Positions 7,290 through 15,482 of a stretch of 48,163 bases of DNA are shown one piece after another. This stretch comes from Flavobacteriales bacterium UBA1993 (GTDB taxonomy: Bacteria > Bacteroidota > Bacteroidia > Flavobacteriales_G > Salibacteraceae), in NCBI GenBank assembly GCA_002336485.1, contig DDCZ01000026.1:1-48163 (forward strand), given 5' to 3'. The notes under the pieces were generated by a model. That model did no database searches. It was not told where the DNA came from and saw only the letters and a program-made list of their open reading frames with translations. A program made the position numbers and the translations under genes. Positions within the stretch are counted from its first letter, which is position 1. Every line of letters starts with the position of its first letter.

Positions 7290-9750
7290 GTTCCTCTTTC
7301 GAAAAGGTTACTTTGAATGTGGAGCCCTCACCCTCCACCGATTGCACCTCTACTTCCGCGCCGATGGCGCTCACAGACTCTTTTAGTATGTACAAGCCAA
7401 GGCCCGATCCAGCCGACTTGTTTGTTCCTCTAAAAAACATGTCCCAAATGTTTCCAATCAGATCTGCTCTAATGCCAATCCCATTCTCCTGAACGGAAAG
7501 CACGATATTATTGTCTTCGTTGATCCAGGTTCGAACACAGACTTTACCAAGTTTCTTTTTTGGATCCTGATACTTAATCGCATTTGACAAAAGGTTGTTT
7601 ACGATGATTCGAAAGCGCAGTGGATCAGCGCGTAGGCTCTTTATCTCTAGGTCCTGCTTTATCTCAATTTCACGATTCTTTGCGTGGAAGAATTTTAATT
7701 CTGTGAAACACTTTGATACCACATCCTCGATGTCAATATCGGCGAACTCAATCTCCAATCTTGCATTTCTTGAATAATCTAGGACATCGCAGATGTATTG
7801 ATCCATACGCTTGAGCGCGACGGACTGCATCTCCAACATTTCCTTCGTTTCCTCCTGAGAATCAGTTGACTTTGTCAAGTCAATCAAGCCCAATACGGAC
7901 GCGATTGGCGCACGCAAATCATGACTAATACTATATACAAAACGATCCAACTCTGAGTTAAGGCCACTGAGCTCTTGGTTCTTGGCAAGCAAATCAAGCT
8001 CGGCGTTTTTGATTTCGCTGATATTAAATGAATACCCGATGTAAGCGTGTTTTTGTTTGCCTCTCTCCGTGATTTCTATGGGGAATATATATCGAACATG
8101 ATAGGAATCAAGCCCATCCTTCGTCTTCATTTTTTCTTCCCAGGTAACGTGCTTTTTCTCATCGATGGATTTTTGGAGCATCTTATCTCTTAGCTCGAAA
8201 AAACCATTGTTTAGCCCTCTGCGCTCGGCATAATCACGGTTGGTTTTACCGAGCATCCATGCCCGCGTTTCGCTATCTTGAACGGCATTTTCAGAGATAT
8301 ATGTGTAGCGTAGCTGGTCGTCAAACATGACAGACTCGATGGGCAATTTGTCAATCCAATCTTCATAAAACTGCTTGGTTTCAATTATTCTTTGCTCCGC
8401 AACATGCTGCACCGTAAAGTCTTGTACAGTGCCATACCAAACGCCACCTTTCACCTTCTCAGAACGCTGATAGCGTGTGACGTAAACAAGAAATTTTCGC
8501 TCTCCTTCGGGTGTCGTATACCAAGACTGAAACTCAACATTTTCTTTCGTCATCATGGCCTTTGCCATGAGTGTATTCAACTTGGCCTCATCCATGTCGC
8601 TCAGTCTATCTAGCCAATCTCGATAGTCGTAATCCGATTGAATCGAGTTTAACCCATGTATACGAATGCATTCATCTGACCAGCGCAGAATTTTACTCGC
8701 ATTAAACAACTGCCAATTGCCAATCTTGGCGATGCGCTGCGCCTCTCTCAATTGATTTTCGCTTTCTCGCAACATAGATTCATGCTCTTGCTGCACTGTA
8801 ACATCGGTAACGGTTCCTACCAAAAATTCTAATCCATCTTCAACAATGAGCTTGCAACTAAGTCGCCCCCAAAAACGCGATTCATCCTGTCGTCTGAATC
8901 GCACCAACCGATTTGATACTTGGGCATTCTCGTGCAATTCGTCGAGGATGTCATCTCTATCTTGCGGTGAGCTATATAATTGATGCGGATCTTGGTCCAC
9001 TAACTGGTCCTTATCTGTAAACGCAAACATTCGAATAAAGGAATCATTCATGTAGACCATTCCTCCGTTGACGCGCGATTTGTATATTCCTTCATTCAGG
9101 TTTAAACTAATCGTGTTTAGGATATTGGTTACCCCACTTAACTCGCGCAGATTCTCTTCGGTGGCCATTTTTCTATGTCTCGAAGACTTAAAAAATATCA
9201 CAGACACCATGACGATTATACTCAAGTTCATCGCGTATGCAATAGACTTCCCACCTTCTATCTCTTCCTGGCTAATCTTAACAATTGGATCCTGGCTCAA
9301 ATAAGCTATTCCGCATCCTATCATACCAATAACTAGGTACAGCACCGTAATGAAAATATCAGAAGACGAGCTGTTTCTATACACGATCATCAACGTGATG
9401 AAAATGGTCAAAATCAGAAACTGAAAATTCAGCTCCAAACCGAAATACCAGATAATTAGAAGAAAGACGAAGAGGGTAATAAATGAAAAAACAACCTTGG
9501 CAATAAGATATCGATGAACGTGGTTAAGGAGGATTACGCAGATTTTAGCAGTCATCTCAGTCATCACTACCAAGCTCACAAAAAAGGCATGTTTTGGAAT
9601 TACAAACCAGCCAGCAATACCCGAAAAAAGCGTGAGTAATACGCTATGAAATGCGATCGAATTCATCAACTTGATTTCATCGCGCTGAGTTTCGGGCATG
9701 TCACCGGTGACACCACTAAGTACAATTTGACTTAACAACCGAGCTATCAT
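7282..9750 (-). CDS. Membrane-bound multi-PAS sensor histidine kinase
   Basis: The 822-residue protein starts with a membrane region of about six helices (residues 25-165). Three PAS-like domains follow (about 200-320, 335-450 and 460-580, the first two followed by PAC-like endings such as VGTVTDVTVQQ and YGTVQDFTVQ). Then come a HisKA domain with phospho-acceptor H610 (SISHDLRAP) and a HATPase domain with N-box (NNLLSNAIKYQ), G1 (ENGIGI) and G2 (GSGLGLYILKESV). It would autophosphorylate in response to a signal sensed by the membrane or PAS parts. No receiver domain or response regulator is next to it, so it is an orphan kinase. Its start codon overlaps the uvrC stop in an ATGA arrangement, so the two are translationally coupled. 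Confidence 0.93.
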   Translation of the reverse strand: MIARLLSQIVLSGVTGDMPETQRDEIKLMNSIAFHSVLLTLFSGIAGWFVIPKHAFFVSLVVMTEMTAKICVILLNHVHRYLIAKVVFSFITLFVFLLIIWYFGLELNFQFLILTIFITLMIVYRNSSSSDIFITVLYLVIGMIGCGIAYLSQDPIVKISQEEIEGGKSIAYAMNLSIIVMVSVIFFKSSRHRKMATEENLRELSGVTNILNTISLNLNEGIYKSRVNGGMVYMNDSFIRMFAFTDKDQLVDQDPHQLYSSPQDRDDILDELHENAQVSNRLVRFRRQDESRFWGRLSCKLIVEDGLEFLVGTVTDVTVQQEHESMLRESENQLREAQRIAKIGNWQLFNASKILRWSDECIRIHGLNSIQSDYDYRDWLDRLSDMDEAKLNTLMAKAMMTKENVEFQSWYTTPEGERKFLVYVTRYQRSEKVKGGVWYGTVQDFTVQHVAEQRIIETKQFYEDWIDKLPIESVMFDDQLRYTYISENAVQDSETRAWMLGKTNRDYAERRGLNNGFFELRDKMLQKSIDEKKHVTWEEKMKTKDGLDSYHVRYIFPIEITERGKQKHAYIGYSFNISEIKNAELDLLAKNQELSGLNSELDRFVYSISHDLRAPIASVLGLIDLTKSTDSQEETKEMLEMQSVALKRMDQYICDVLDYSRNARLEIEFADIDIEDVVSKCFTELKFFHAKNREIEIKQDLEIKSLRADPLRFRIIVNNLLSNAIKYQDPKKKLGKVCVRTWINEDNNIVLSVQENGIGIRADLIGNIWDMFFRGTNKSAGSGLGLYILKESVSAIGAEVEVQSVEGEGSTFKVTFSKEEPS

Positions 9751-11561
9751 TTCTTATCCGAAAAGTGTTTTAGTATCTGTTGAGCTTGACTTTTTGATAT
9801 CGTAGTAGATAATTCTTCCAATGATAACTCTTGAATTTTTCCCACGCTAGCGAATGCCCTTAATAGTTTCTTGGCCGTTAGCTCTCCAATACCCGCAATT
9901 TCTAAAAGTTCGCTATTAAAAGCTGCCTTGCTTCGTTTGTTTCTATGATGCGTTATTCCGAATCTGTGCGCCTCATTCCTGAGCCGTTGAATCACCTTCA
10001 GTGATTCGCTTCGTTTATCAATGTATAATGGAATCGGGTCTTCAGGAAAAAATATTTCTTCCAATTTCTTCGCAATTCCTATCACCGTAATTTGACCGCG
10101 AATCCCCAGTTTATCCATGCTTTTCATGGCCGAGCTGAGCTGACCCTTGCCTCCATCAACGATTACAAGTTGCGGTAAACTCTGATTTTCATCTATCAGT
10201 CGTTTGTAGCGCCGATAAATAACTTCCTCCATCGAGGCAAAGTCGTCAGGTCCCTCCACCGTCTTAATATTGAAGTGTCTGTAATCCTTTTTTGATGGTT
10301 TTGCATTTCGAAACACAACGCATGCAGCAACCGGAAATGACCCATGAAAGTTCGAGTTATCAAAGCACTCGATATGTCTCGGGAGGTCAACCATATGCAA
10401 GTCCTTTTGAATGGTTTGCATCACCCGGTTTGAATGACGCTCCGGATCAATCTTTTCCTGCGCCCTTTGCCTGTCCAGCATGTAGAAGCGGACGTTGCGC
10501 AAACTAAAGTCAATCAACGCCTTTTTATCTCCGCGTTGTGGGCAGTGGAAACTCACATGATCCCACGATGCCCCAATCTCAATCGAGGTAAGGACTTCAC
10601 GCGAATCGCTTTTGAACACATCCCTCATTTCAGCAATGAACGAAAGAATCAAGTCTTCGGATTGTTCATTCAGTTTCTTCTTGAATTCTACCGAATGAGA
10701 TTGGATAATAGCCCCTTTAATCACGCGCATATAATTCAAATACGCGAATGCATCGTCCGCGATAATTGATACCACATCGACATTATTGATGCTCGGATTT
10801 ACTACCACCGATTTACTCTGGTAATTCTCTAAAAGGTCAATTTTTTGCTTTAGAAGCGCAGCTTCTTCAAATTTCAGATCGGATGCCGCCAACGTCATCT
10901 CGGCTTTGTAGTCGCCAATGATGCTGTCCACATTGCCTTTTACAAGGTGTCGAATTTGAACTATACTCTGATTATAGTCCTCTTCCTTTTGCCTGCCCTC
11001 ACAAGGCCCAAGGCAATTACCAATATGGTGTTCCAAACAGATCTTGAACTTGCCGTCCTCAATATTCTTTGCTGAAAGGTTGAAATTGCAATTCCGAATT
11101 TTATGGGTTTTGCCAATTATTTCAAGGATTGCCTTCATTTTTTTGACGGACGCGTACGGCCCGTAATATTCCGACCCATCCTTGATCACATTTCTGGTTG
11201 GAAAGACGCGTGGAAATCGCTCATTTTTAATGCAAATCCACGGATAGGTCTTATCGTCTCTAAGTTGAATATTGTACTTAGGTTGGTGCTCCTTGATCAT
11301 CGAATTTTCGAGAAGTAACGCTTCGTACTCATTGTTTACTACAATATGTTGGATGCGCACGATGCTGCGAACGAGCAAGGCTGTTTTCCCGCTTTCGTGC
11401 TTATCTCGATTGAAGTATGAGCTGACGCGCTTTTTCAAGTTCTTGGCCTTACCAACATAGATCAATTTATCGTTCGCATCGAAATATTGATAGACTCCGG
11501 CGCTTGTTGGTAACGATGAAATAACTTCTTTAAGAAAGTCTTGTTTTGTCGGGGTAGGCAT
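9747..11561 (-). CDS. uvrC: Excinuclease ABC subunit C
   Basis: UvrC makes the two incisions around a lesion during nucleotide excision repair, acting on the UvrB-DNA complex. The 604-residue protein has the GIY-YIG nuclease domain (about residues 14-95, with AGVYQYFDANDKLIYVGKAK), a cysteine-containing region (CLEHHIGNCLGPCEG), a UVR UvrB-interacting motif (about 205-240), the RNase H-like 3' domain with the IECFDNSNFHGSFPVA and VIVDGGKGQL segments, and C-terminal helix-hairpin-helix motifs (about 550-600). The length is normal. It leads a two-gene minus-strand unit with the histidine kinase and is divergent from the light locus, an apt neighbour for UV repair. Confidence 0.97.
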   Translation of the reverse strand: MPTPTKQDFLKEVISSLPTSAGVYQYFDANDKLIYVGKAKNLKKRVSSYFNRDKHESGKTALLVRSIVRIQHIVVNNEYEALLLENSMIKEHQPKYNIQLRDDKTYPWICIKNERFPRVFPTRNVIKDGSEYYGPYASVKKMKAILEIIGKTHKIRNCNFNLSAKNIEDGKFKICLEHHIGNCLGPCEGRQKEEDYNQSIVQIRHLVKGNVDSIIGDYKAEMTLAASDLKFEEAALLKQKIDLLENYQSKSVVVNPSINNVDVVSIIADDAFAYLNYMRVIKGAIIQSHSVEFKKKLNEQSEDLILSFIAEMRDVFKSDSREVLTSIEIGASWDHVSFHCPQRGDKKALIDFSLRNVRFYMLDRQRAQEKIDPERHSNRVMQTIQKDLHMVDLPRHIECFDNSNFHGSFPVAACVVFRNAKPSKKDYRHFNIKTVEGPDDFASMEEVIYRRYKRLIDENQSLPQLVIVDGGKGQLSSAMKSMDKLGIRGQITVIGIAKKLEEIFFPEDPIPLYIDKRSESLKVIQRLRNEAHRFGITHHRNKRSKAAFNSELLEIAGIGELTAKKLLRAFASVGKIQELSLEELSTTISKSQAQQILKHFSDKK

Positions 11562-11588
11562 AGATAAATTCGTGCGGCAGTTGGTGAA

Positions 11589-11607
11589 CTTATAACTCGA
11601 ATATAAG
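11589..11607. promoter_or_regulatory. Inverted repeat in the uvrC-carH divergent region
   Basis: CTTATA (11589-11594) and TATAAG (11602-11607) are exact inverted repeats separated by 7 bases, in the 97-base gap between uvrC and the MerR regulator. This could be an operator for either gene. It is short and AT-rich, so chance is possible. Confidence 0.3.
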
Positions 11608-11646
11608 CTATCATCTCAGCGTAATAAACTTTCTGTAAGTTTTAAT

Positions 11647-11653
11647 GTTTAAC
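11647..11653 (+). promoter_or_regulatory. GTTTAAC core, possible autoregulatory site of the MerR/B12 regulator
   Basis: GTTTAAC lies 5 bases before the regulator's ATG. It is the same core found in inverted orientation in front of the sigma factor (12650-12656), where it is part of a longer 11-base motif. This copy is preceded by TTTTAAT rather than TTTT, so it is a weaker match. Autorepression by the regulator is an inference. Confidence 0.35.
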
Positions 11654-11658
11654 TCCCT

Positions 11659-12546
11659 ATGGGTAATTACTCAATTAAGGATATTGAAAAATTGTCGGGC
11701 ATCAAGGCTCACACAATTCGCATTTGGGAGCAGCGCTATCAATTGATTACGCCACTTCGCACAGAGACGAACATTCGCTTCTATGACGATCATCAATTGA
11801 GGTATTTGTTGAATGTTTCTCTACTCTCGAAAAATGGATTTAAAATTTCGAAAATCAGCCAATGGAGTGAATCGGAATTTCATTCTAAGGTGCAGCACCT
11901 GTATGAGCAAACCCTAATTCATGACAGCTCCATTCAATTGGATCTCAGCGCAAACGACCTAATGGGTGCGATGATCGAAATGGATGCTCAAAAATTCCAT
12001 CGAATTTATGAGAACTCTGTTATGCTTCATGGATTTAAAAAAACCATAACGCAGCTTATCTATCCTTATCTCGAAAAGGTCGGCATTCTGTGGTCGATCG
12101 GGCAAATAAACCCTGCTCAGGAACATTTCACCAGTTGCTTGGTCCGACAAAAAATCATCGCAGCAATTGACCGACTTGAAGAGCCTTCAAGCGGTGATAA
12201 GTATTTGCTTGTATTACCGGAGGGCGAACACCATGAAATTGGACTTCTCTTGGCACAATACATCATTAAGGAAAGTGGCAATCGGGTATACTACTTAGGC
12301 CAAGACCTACCGGTGGCTAATTTGGAGCAGGCCATAAAAACCATTCGACCACATATGATGGTTACGTTTATGGTTGACCCCACCATTGTGGGCAGCGCAG
12401 AGAGTCTTATCAAGACCATTCTTGCTGTTGACCCCGATACCAAGCTGCTTGTCGCTACTCGAAGAACACCCGAATTGGATCAAATTCAAGACGAGCGACT
12501 TCAGTTTCTCCACAGCATGGAAGATTTGTCGCACATAATCTCCTAA
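11659..12546 (+). CDS. carH: CarH/LitR-like MerR regulator with B12-binding photosensor domain
   Basis: The 295-residue protein has an N-terminal MerR winged-helix domain (residues 3-70, starting YSIKDIEKLSGIKAHTIRIWEQRY), a helical cobalamin-cap domain (about 95-170), and a Rossmann B12-binding domain (about 182-290). It carries the CarH signature W145-x9-E155-H156 in the cap domain and E190-x-H192-x-x-G195 in the B12 domain, where the histidine is the expected lower cobalt ligand. In Thermus and Myxococcus, CarH binds adenosylcobalamin, represses carotenoid genes in the dark, and falls off DNA on illumination. The residue after the signature tryptophan is serine, whereas Thermus CarH has a histidine (H132) that ligates cobalt after light exposure. 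It sits directly upstream of the sigma-crt-photolyase genes, which fits its role. Confidence 0.9.
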   Translation: MGNYSIKDIEKLSGIKAHTIRIWEQRYQLITPLRTETNIRFYDDHQLRYLLNVSLLSKNGFKISKISQWSESEFHSKVQHLYEQTLIHDSSIQLDLSANDLMGAMIEMDAQKFHRIYENSVMLHGFKKTITQLIYPYLEKVGILWSIGQINPAQEHFTSCLVRQKIIAAIDRLEEPSSGDKYLLVLPEGEHHEIGLLLAQYIIKESGNRVYYLGQDLPVANLEQAIKTIRPHMMVTFMVDPTIVGSAESLIKTILAVDPDTKLLVATRRTPELDQIQDERLQFLHSMEDLSHIIS

Positions 12547-12564
12547 TTTTCAATCAATTATAAT

Positions 12565-12575
12565 TTTTGTTTAGC
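12565..12575 (+). promoter_or_regulatory. Operator-like 11-base motif, copy 1
   Basis: TTTTGTTTAGC is the first of three related 11-base copies (consensus TTTTGTTYARC) in the 113-base gap upstream of the ECF sigma gene. It sits 60 bases before copy 2 in the same orientation. It is probably a binding site for the adjacent MerR-type regulator, by inference from position and repetition. Confidence 0.4.
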
Positions 12576-12601
12576 TTTTTTTAGAAATAAAAAAAAGTTC
12601 G

Positions 12602-12629
12602 TTGGGTTCGCAGCTTTACCTTATTTTTG
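12602..12629 (+). promoter_or_regulatory. Promoter of the sigma-crt-photolyase operon
   Basis: TTG at 12602-12604, a 17-base spacer and TATTTTTG at 12622-12629 match the Bacteroidota primary promoter pattern (TTG-N17-23-TAnnTTTG). The predicted start of transcription is near 12634, about 25 bases before the sigma ATG. The -7 element overlaps operator-like copy 2, so a bound regulator would block polymerase. Confidence 0.6.
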
Positions 12630-12660
12630 TTCAACTTTTAACCACAAACGTTAAACAAAA
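12625..12660. promoter_or_regulatory. Inverted pair of the 11-base motif, candidate CarH operator
   Basis: TTTTGTTCAAC (12625-12635) and GTTAAACAAAA (12650-12660) form an inverted repeat of 11-base arms with one mismatch and a 14-base spacer. It reaches from the -7 element to the first base of the sigma start codon. The position fits a repressor site over promoter and start. The same pairing could also form a hairpin in the mRNA leader that hides the start codon. Confidence 0.5.
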
Positions 12661-13169
12661 TGTCAACACTCGAATTCAACAATCACATTCTAAACCACAG
12701 ACAGGCTTTAGAGTATTTCGCATACAGCCTCACATCTGACCGAGAAGATGCTAAAGATTTGATGCAAGACACGTACATGAAGGCTGTCACGTATCGCGAC
12801 AAGTTCAGAGAGGCCACTAACTTGAAAGCATGGTTGTATACAATCATGAAAAACACCTTCATCAATAACTATAGAAGGCAAGTCAAGTCAAAGACAATTA
12901 TTGATCAATCAGAGGATCTGTACTATCTGAACAACACCCCAGACCAAAACCAGCAACACCCGGCAGGCGTGTACAACACCAAGGAAATTCTAAGTACGGT
13001 GAATTCGCTGCAAGATGAATACAAAGTACCATTCAAAATGCACAGCGAAGGGTTCAAATACAAGGAAATAGCCGACGAACTTGGCCTCCCAATTGGCACT
13101 GTTAAAAGCCGTATCTTTTTAGCTAGACAGAAATTGATGGACCTATTATCAGACTATAACCCAAACTAA
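12660..13169 (+). CDS. ECF-type RNA polymerase sigma factor
   Basis: The 169-residue protein has sigma region 2 (about residues 10-78, with DREDAKDLMQDTYMKAVTY and the WLYTIMKNTFINNYRR promoter-melting helix) and region 4 (about 110-165, with the helix-turn-helix YKEIADELGLPIGTVKSRIF). There is no region 1 or 3, typical of extracytoplasmic-function sigma factors. No anti-sigma gene is adjacent. It lies between the B12-MerR regulator and crtI, with a 1-base gap to crtI, so it is the first gene of the light operon. In Streptomyces (LitR-LitS) and Myxococcus (CarQ), light control of carotenoids also works through an ECF sigma factor. Whether this one recognises its own operon is not known. Confidence 0.92.
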   Translation: MSTLEFNNHILNHRQALEYFAYSLTSDREDAKDLMQDTYMKAVTYRDKFREATNLKAWLYTIMKNTFINNYRRQVKSKTIIDQSEDLYYLNNTPDQNQQHPAGVYNTKEILSTVNSLQDEYKVPFKMHSEGFKYKEIADELGLPIGTVKSRIFLARQKLMDLLSDYNPN

Positions 13170-13170
13170 A

Positions 13171-14640
13171 TTGAAGCCAACCACCACCATTATCGGCTCC
13201 GGTTTTTCATCGCTAGCTGCAGCCACCACATTGGCTGCTTCAGGCGTTGATGTGACCATCCTTGAAAAAAACAGCAGCGCTGGCGGAAGGGCCAGAAAAT
13301 TCGAACACAACGGATTCACTTTCGACATGGGACCAAGCTGGTATTGGATGCCAGACGTGTTTGATAAATACTTCGAAAGGTTCAACAAGAAAACATCTGA
13401 CTATTATGATTTGGTTCGCCTAGACCCCTCTTATAGTGTCTTTTTTAAGGATGAACGAATGGATATCCCAGCCTCATTCACCTCGCTCGCCGAGCTCTTC
13501 GAATCTAAAGAAAAGGGGGCGGGGAAGCAGCTCGAACGTTTCTTAAAGGACGCATCCATCAAGTATTCAGCGGGAATTGACGACTTGGTATATAAACCAG
13601 GCTTAAGCATTTTCGAATTTGCTCAGTGGAAGGTCATAAAAGGTCTGGCTGAACTTGACCTCCTCACAAACTTTCACGATTTCGCTCGGAAGTATTTTAC
13701 AAATCCGAAGCTCTTAAGCATTATTGAATTCCCTGTGCTCTTTCTTGGAGCCATGCCGAAAGACACGCCTGCACTTTATAGTTTAATGAACTATGCAGAC
13801 TTAAAGCTTGGGACTTGGTACCCGATGGGAGGAATGCACAAAATCATTGAAGGAATGGTCGATCTTGCAAAGGAGCAAGGAGTCAAATTCGAATATGATC
13901 AGCCTGTAGAGCACATCTTCGAGAATGGATCTATGAACGTGCGTACGGCATTGGATAATTTCAAAAGCGATTTTGTTGTTGGCGGCGCAGACTATCATCA
14001 CATTGAAACGGAGTTGCTTGATAAAAAGGATCGTCAGTATTCGGATAAATATTGGGATAAGCGCACCATGGCGCCTTCTTGTTTGATCTATTACGTTGGT
14101 GTGGATAAACGTGTGGATGGTTTAAAGCATCATAATCTGTTTTTCGACACCCCTTTTGATGCGCATGCCAAGGAAATTTATAAAACGGAGGTCTGGCCTG
14201 AAAACCCACTTTTTTATGTGTGCTGCCCTTCTAAGACGGACCCATCTGTGGCTCCGGAAGGCAAGGAAAACCTTTTCATTCTAATCCCGATCGCTCCAGG
14301 ATTGGATGATGATAGCGAAGAAAAACGCGCATCATACTTCCCGCAAATCATCGAGCGTATTGAAAAACAAACTGGAGCGACACTTAACGGGCACATTGAA
14401 TACCAAAAAAGCTATTCGGTATCTGAATTCAAATCAGACTACAACTCGTTTAAGGGCAATGCATATGGCTTGGCAAATACGCTAAGACAAACGGCTTTTT
14501 TAAAGCCACGCATCCAACATAAAAAACTAAAAAACCTGTATTACACAGGTCAACTCACTACTCCCGGTCCGGGTATGCCACCATCACTAATCAGTGGTCA
14601 AGTGGTGGCGGATCAGATTCTGAAAAAAATTAATTCTTAA
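13171..14640 (+). CDS. crtI: Phytoene desaturase
   Basis: CrtI is an FAD-dependent desaturase and isomerase that converts phytoene to neurosporene or lycopene. The 489-residue product opens with a dinucleotide-binding motif (TIIGSGFSSLAAATTLA) and the FAD-contacting EKNSSAGGRARKFEHNGFTFDMGPSW. It ends with the CrtI signature YYTGQLTTPGPGMPPSLISGQ. The length is typical. The start is a TTG at 13171, one base after the sigma stop, because there is no ATG upstream of the FAD motif. The rare start codon and missing ribosome-binding site suggest translation coupled to the sigma gene. crtB follows 5 bases later. Confidence 0.96.
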   Translation: MKPTTTIIGSGFSSLAAATTLAASGVDVTILEKNSSAGGRARKFEHNGFTFDMGPSWYWMPDVFDKYFERFNKKTSDYYDLVRLDPSYSVFFKDERMDIPASFTSLAELFESKEKGAGKQLERFLKDASIKYSAGIDDLVYKPGLSIFEFAQWKVIKGLAELDLLTNFHDFARKYFTNPKLLSIIEFPVLFLGAMPKDTPALYSLMNYADLKLGTWYPMGGMHKIIEGMVDLAKEQGVKFEYDQPVEHIFENGSMNVRTALDNFKSDFVVGGADYHHIETELLDKKDRQYSDKYWDKRTMAPSCLIYYVGVDKRVDGLKHHNLFFDTPFDAHAKEIYKTEVWPENPLFYVCCPSKTDPSVAPEGKENLFILIPIAPGLDDDSEEKRASYFPQIIERIEKQTGATLNGHIEYQKSYSVSEFKSDYNSFKGNAYGLANTLRQTAFLKPRIQHKKLKNLYYTGQLTTPGPGMPPSLISGQVVADQILKKINS

Positions 14641-14645
14641 GAGCT

Positions 14646-15482
14646 ATGAAAGAACTTTTCGACCAAACTTCATTTAAGGCGAGCAAACTCACCACTCAAG
14701 CTTACAGCACTTCATTCTCATTAGGCACCCGTTTTCTTGGATCATCTATCCGTGACGCGATTTATGGCATTTATGGATTTGTCCGTTTTGCAGATGAGAT
14801 TGTCGACACCTTTCACGATTACGATAAGCAGCGCTTATTTGACAAATTCAAGCGGGATACATACGAAGCCATTGAGGACAAAATATCGCTGAATCCGATT
14901 CTAAACAGTTTTCAGCACGTGGTGCACGATTACAACATTGACCATGAATTGATTGAGACATTTTTGGACAGCATGGAAATGGATCTGAATAAACTTGAGT
15001 ACACTCAACAGGGTTACGAAAAGTACATTCTCGGATCAGCTGAAGTTGTTGGCCTTATGTGCCTAAAGGTGTTTGTGCATGGTGATGAAGCTGAATACAA
15101 GAGGCTACAATATTCGGCAATGAGGCTAGGCGCTGCCTTCCAAAAAATCAACTTTCTACGTGATCTAAAGGCAGACTTTGAAGGTATGGGTCGCTCCTAC
15201 TTTCCGAATGCAGATCTTGAAAATTTCAACGACCAGCAGAAGAAGGAAATCGAAGCTGAAATCGCCATCGATTTCGCAGAGGGTTATGCAGGCATCATTC
15301 AGTTACCAAAGTCTGCACGATTTGGGGTGTACATGGCATACATATACTTCTATCAACTCTTTAAGAAAATTCAAGGCACAGAGGCCCAACGCATCCTCAC
15401 GGAGCGGATTCGAATTCCAAATCCACAGAAGTATTCCATCTTTTTTGGGAGTTATGTAAGACACAGCCTAAACCTACTTTGA
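14646..15482 (+). CDS. crtB: Phytoene synthase
   Basis: CrtB condenses two geranylgeranyl diphosphates to phytoene, the first committed carotenoid step. The 278-residue protein has the trans-isoprenyl diphosphate synthase fold with the two aspartate-rich motifs: FVRFADEIVDTF near residue 45 and INFLRDLKADFEGMGRSYFP near residue 170. The substrate-binding SAEVVGLMCLKVF region lies between them. The length is as usual for Bacteroidota CrtB. It follows crtI by 5 bases. Its TGA overlaps the next gene's ATG by one base. Confidence 0.96.
   Translation: MKELFDQTSFKASKLTTQAYSTSFSLGTRFLGSSIRDAIYGIYGFVRFADEIVDTFHDYDKQRLFDKFKRDTYEAIEDKISLNPILNSFQHVVHDYNIDHELIETFLDSMEMDLNKLEYTQQGYEKYILGSAEVVGLMCLKVFVHGDEAEYKRLQYSAMRLGAAFQKINFLRDLKADFEGMGRSYFPNADLENFNDQQKKEIEAEIAIDFAEGYAGIIQLPKSARFGVYMAYIYFYQLFKKIQGTEAQRILTERIRIPNPQKYSIFFGSYVRHSLNLL

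Noticed and set aside
12575..12597. T-run/A-run hairpin after the regulator gene as a terminator
   Set aside because: The stem is almost all A-T pairs and would be weak; it more likely reflects the AT-rich promoter region.
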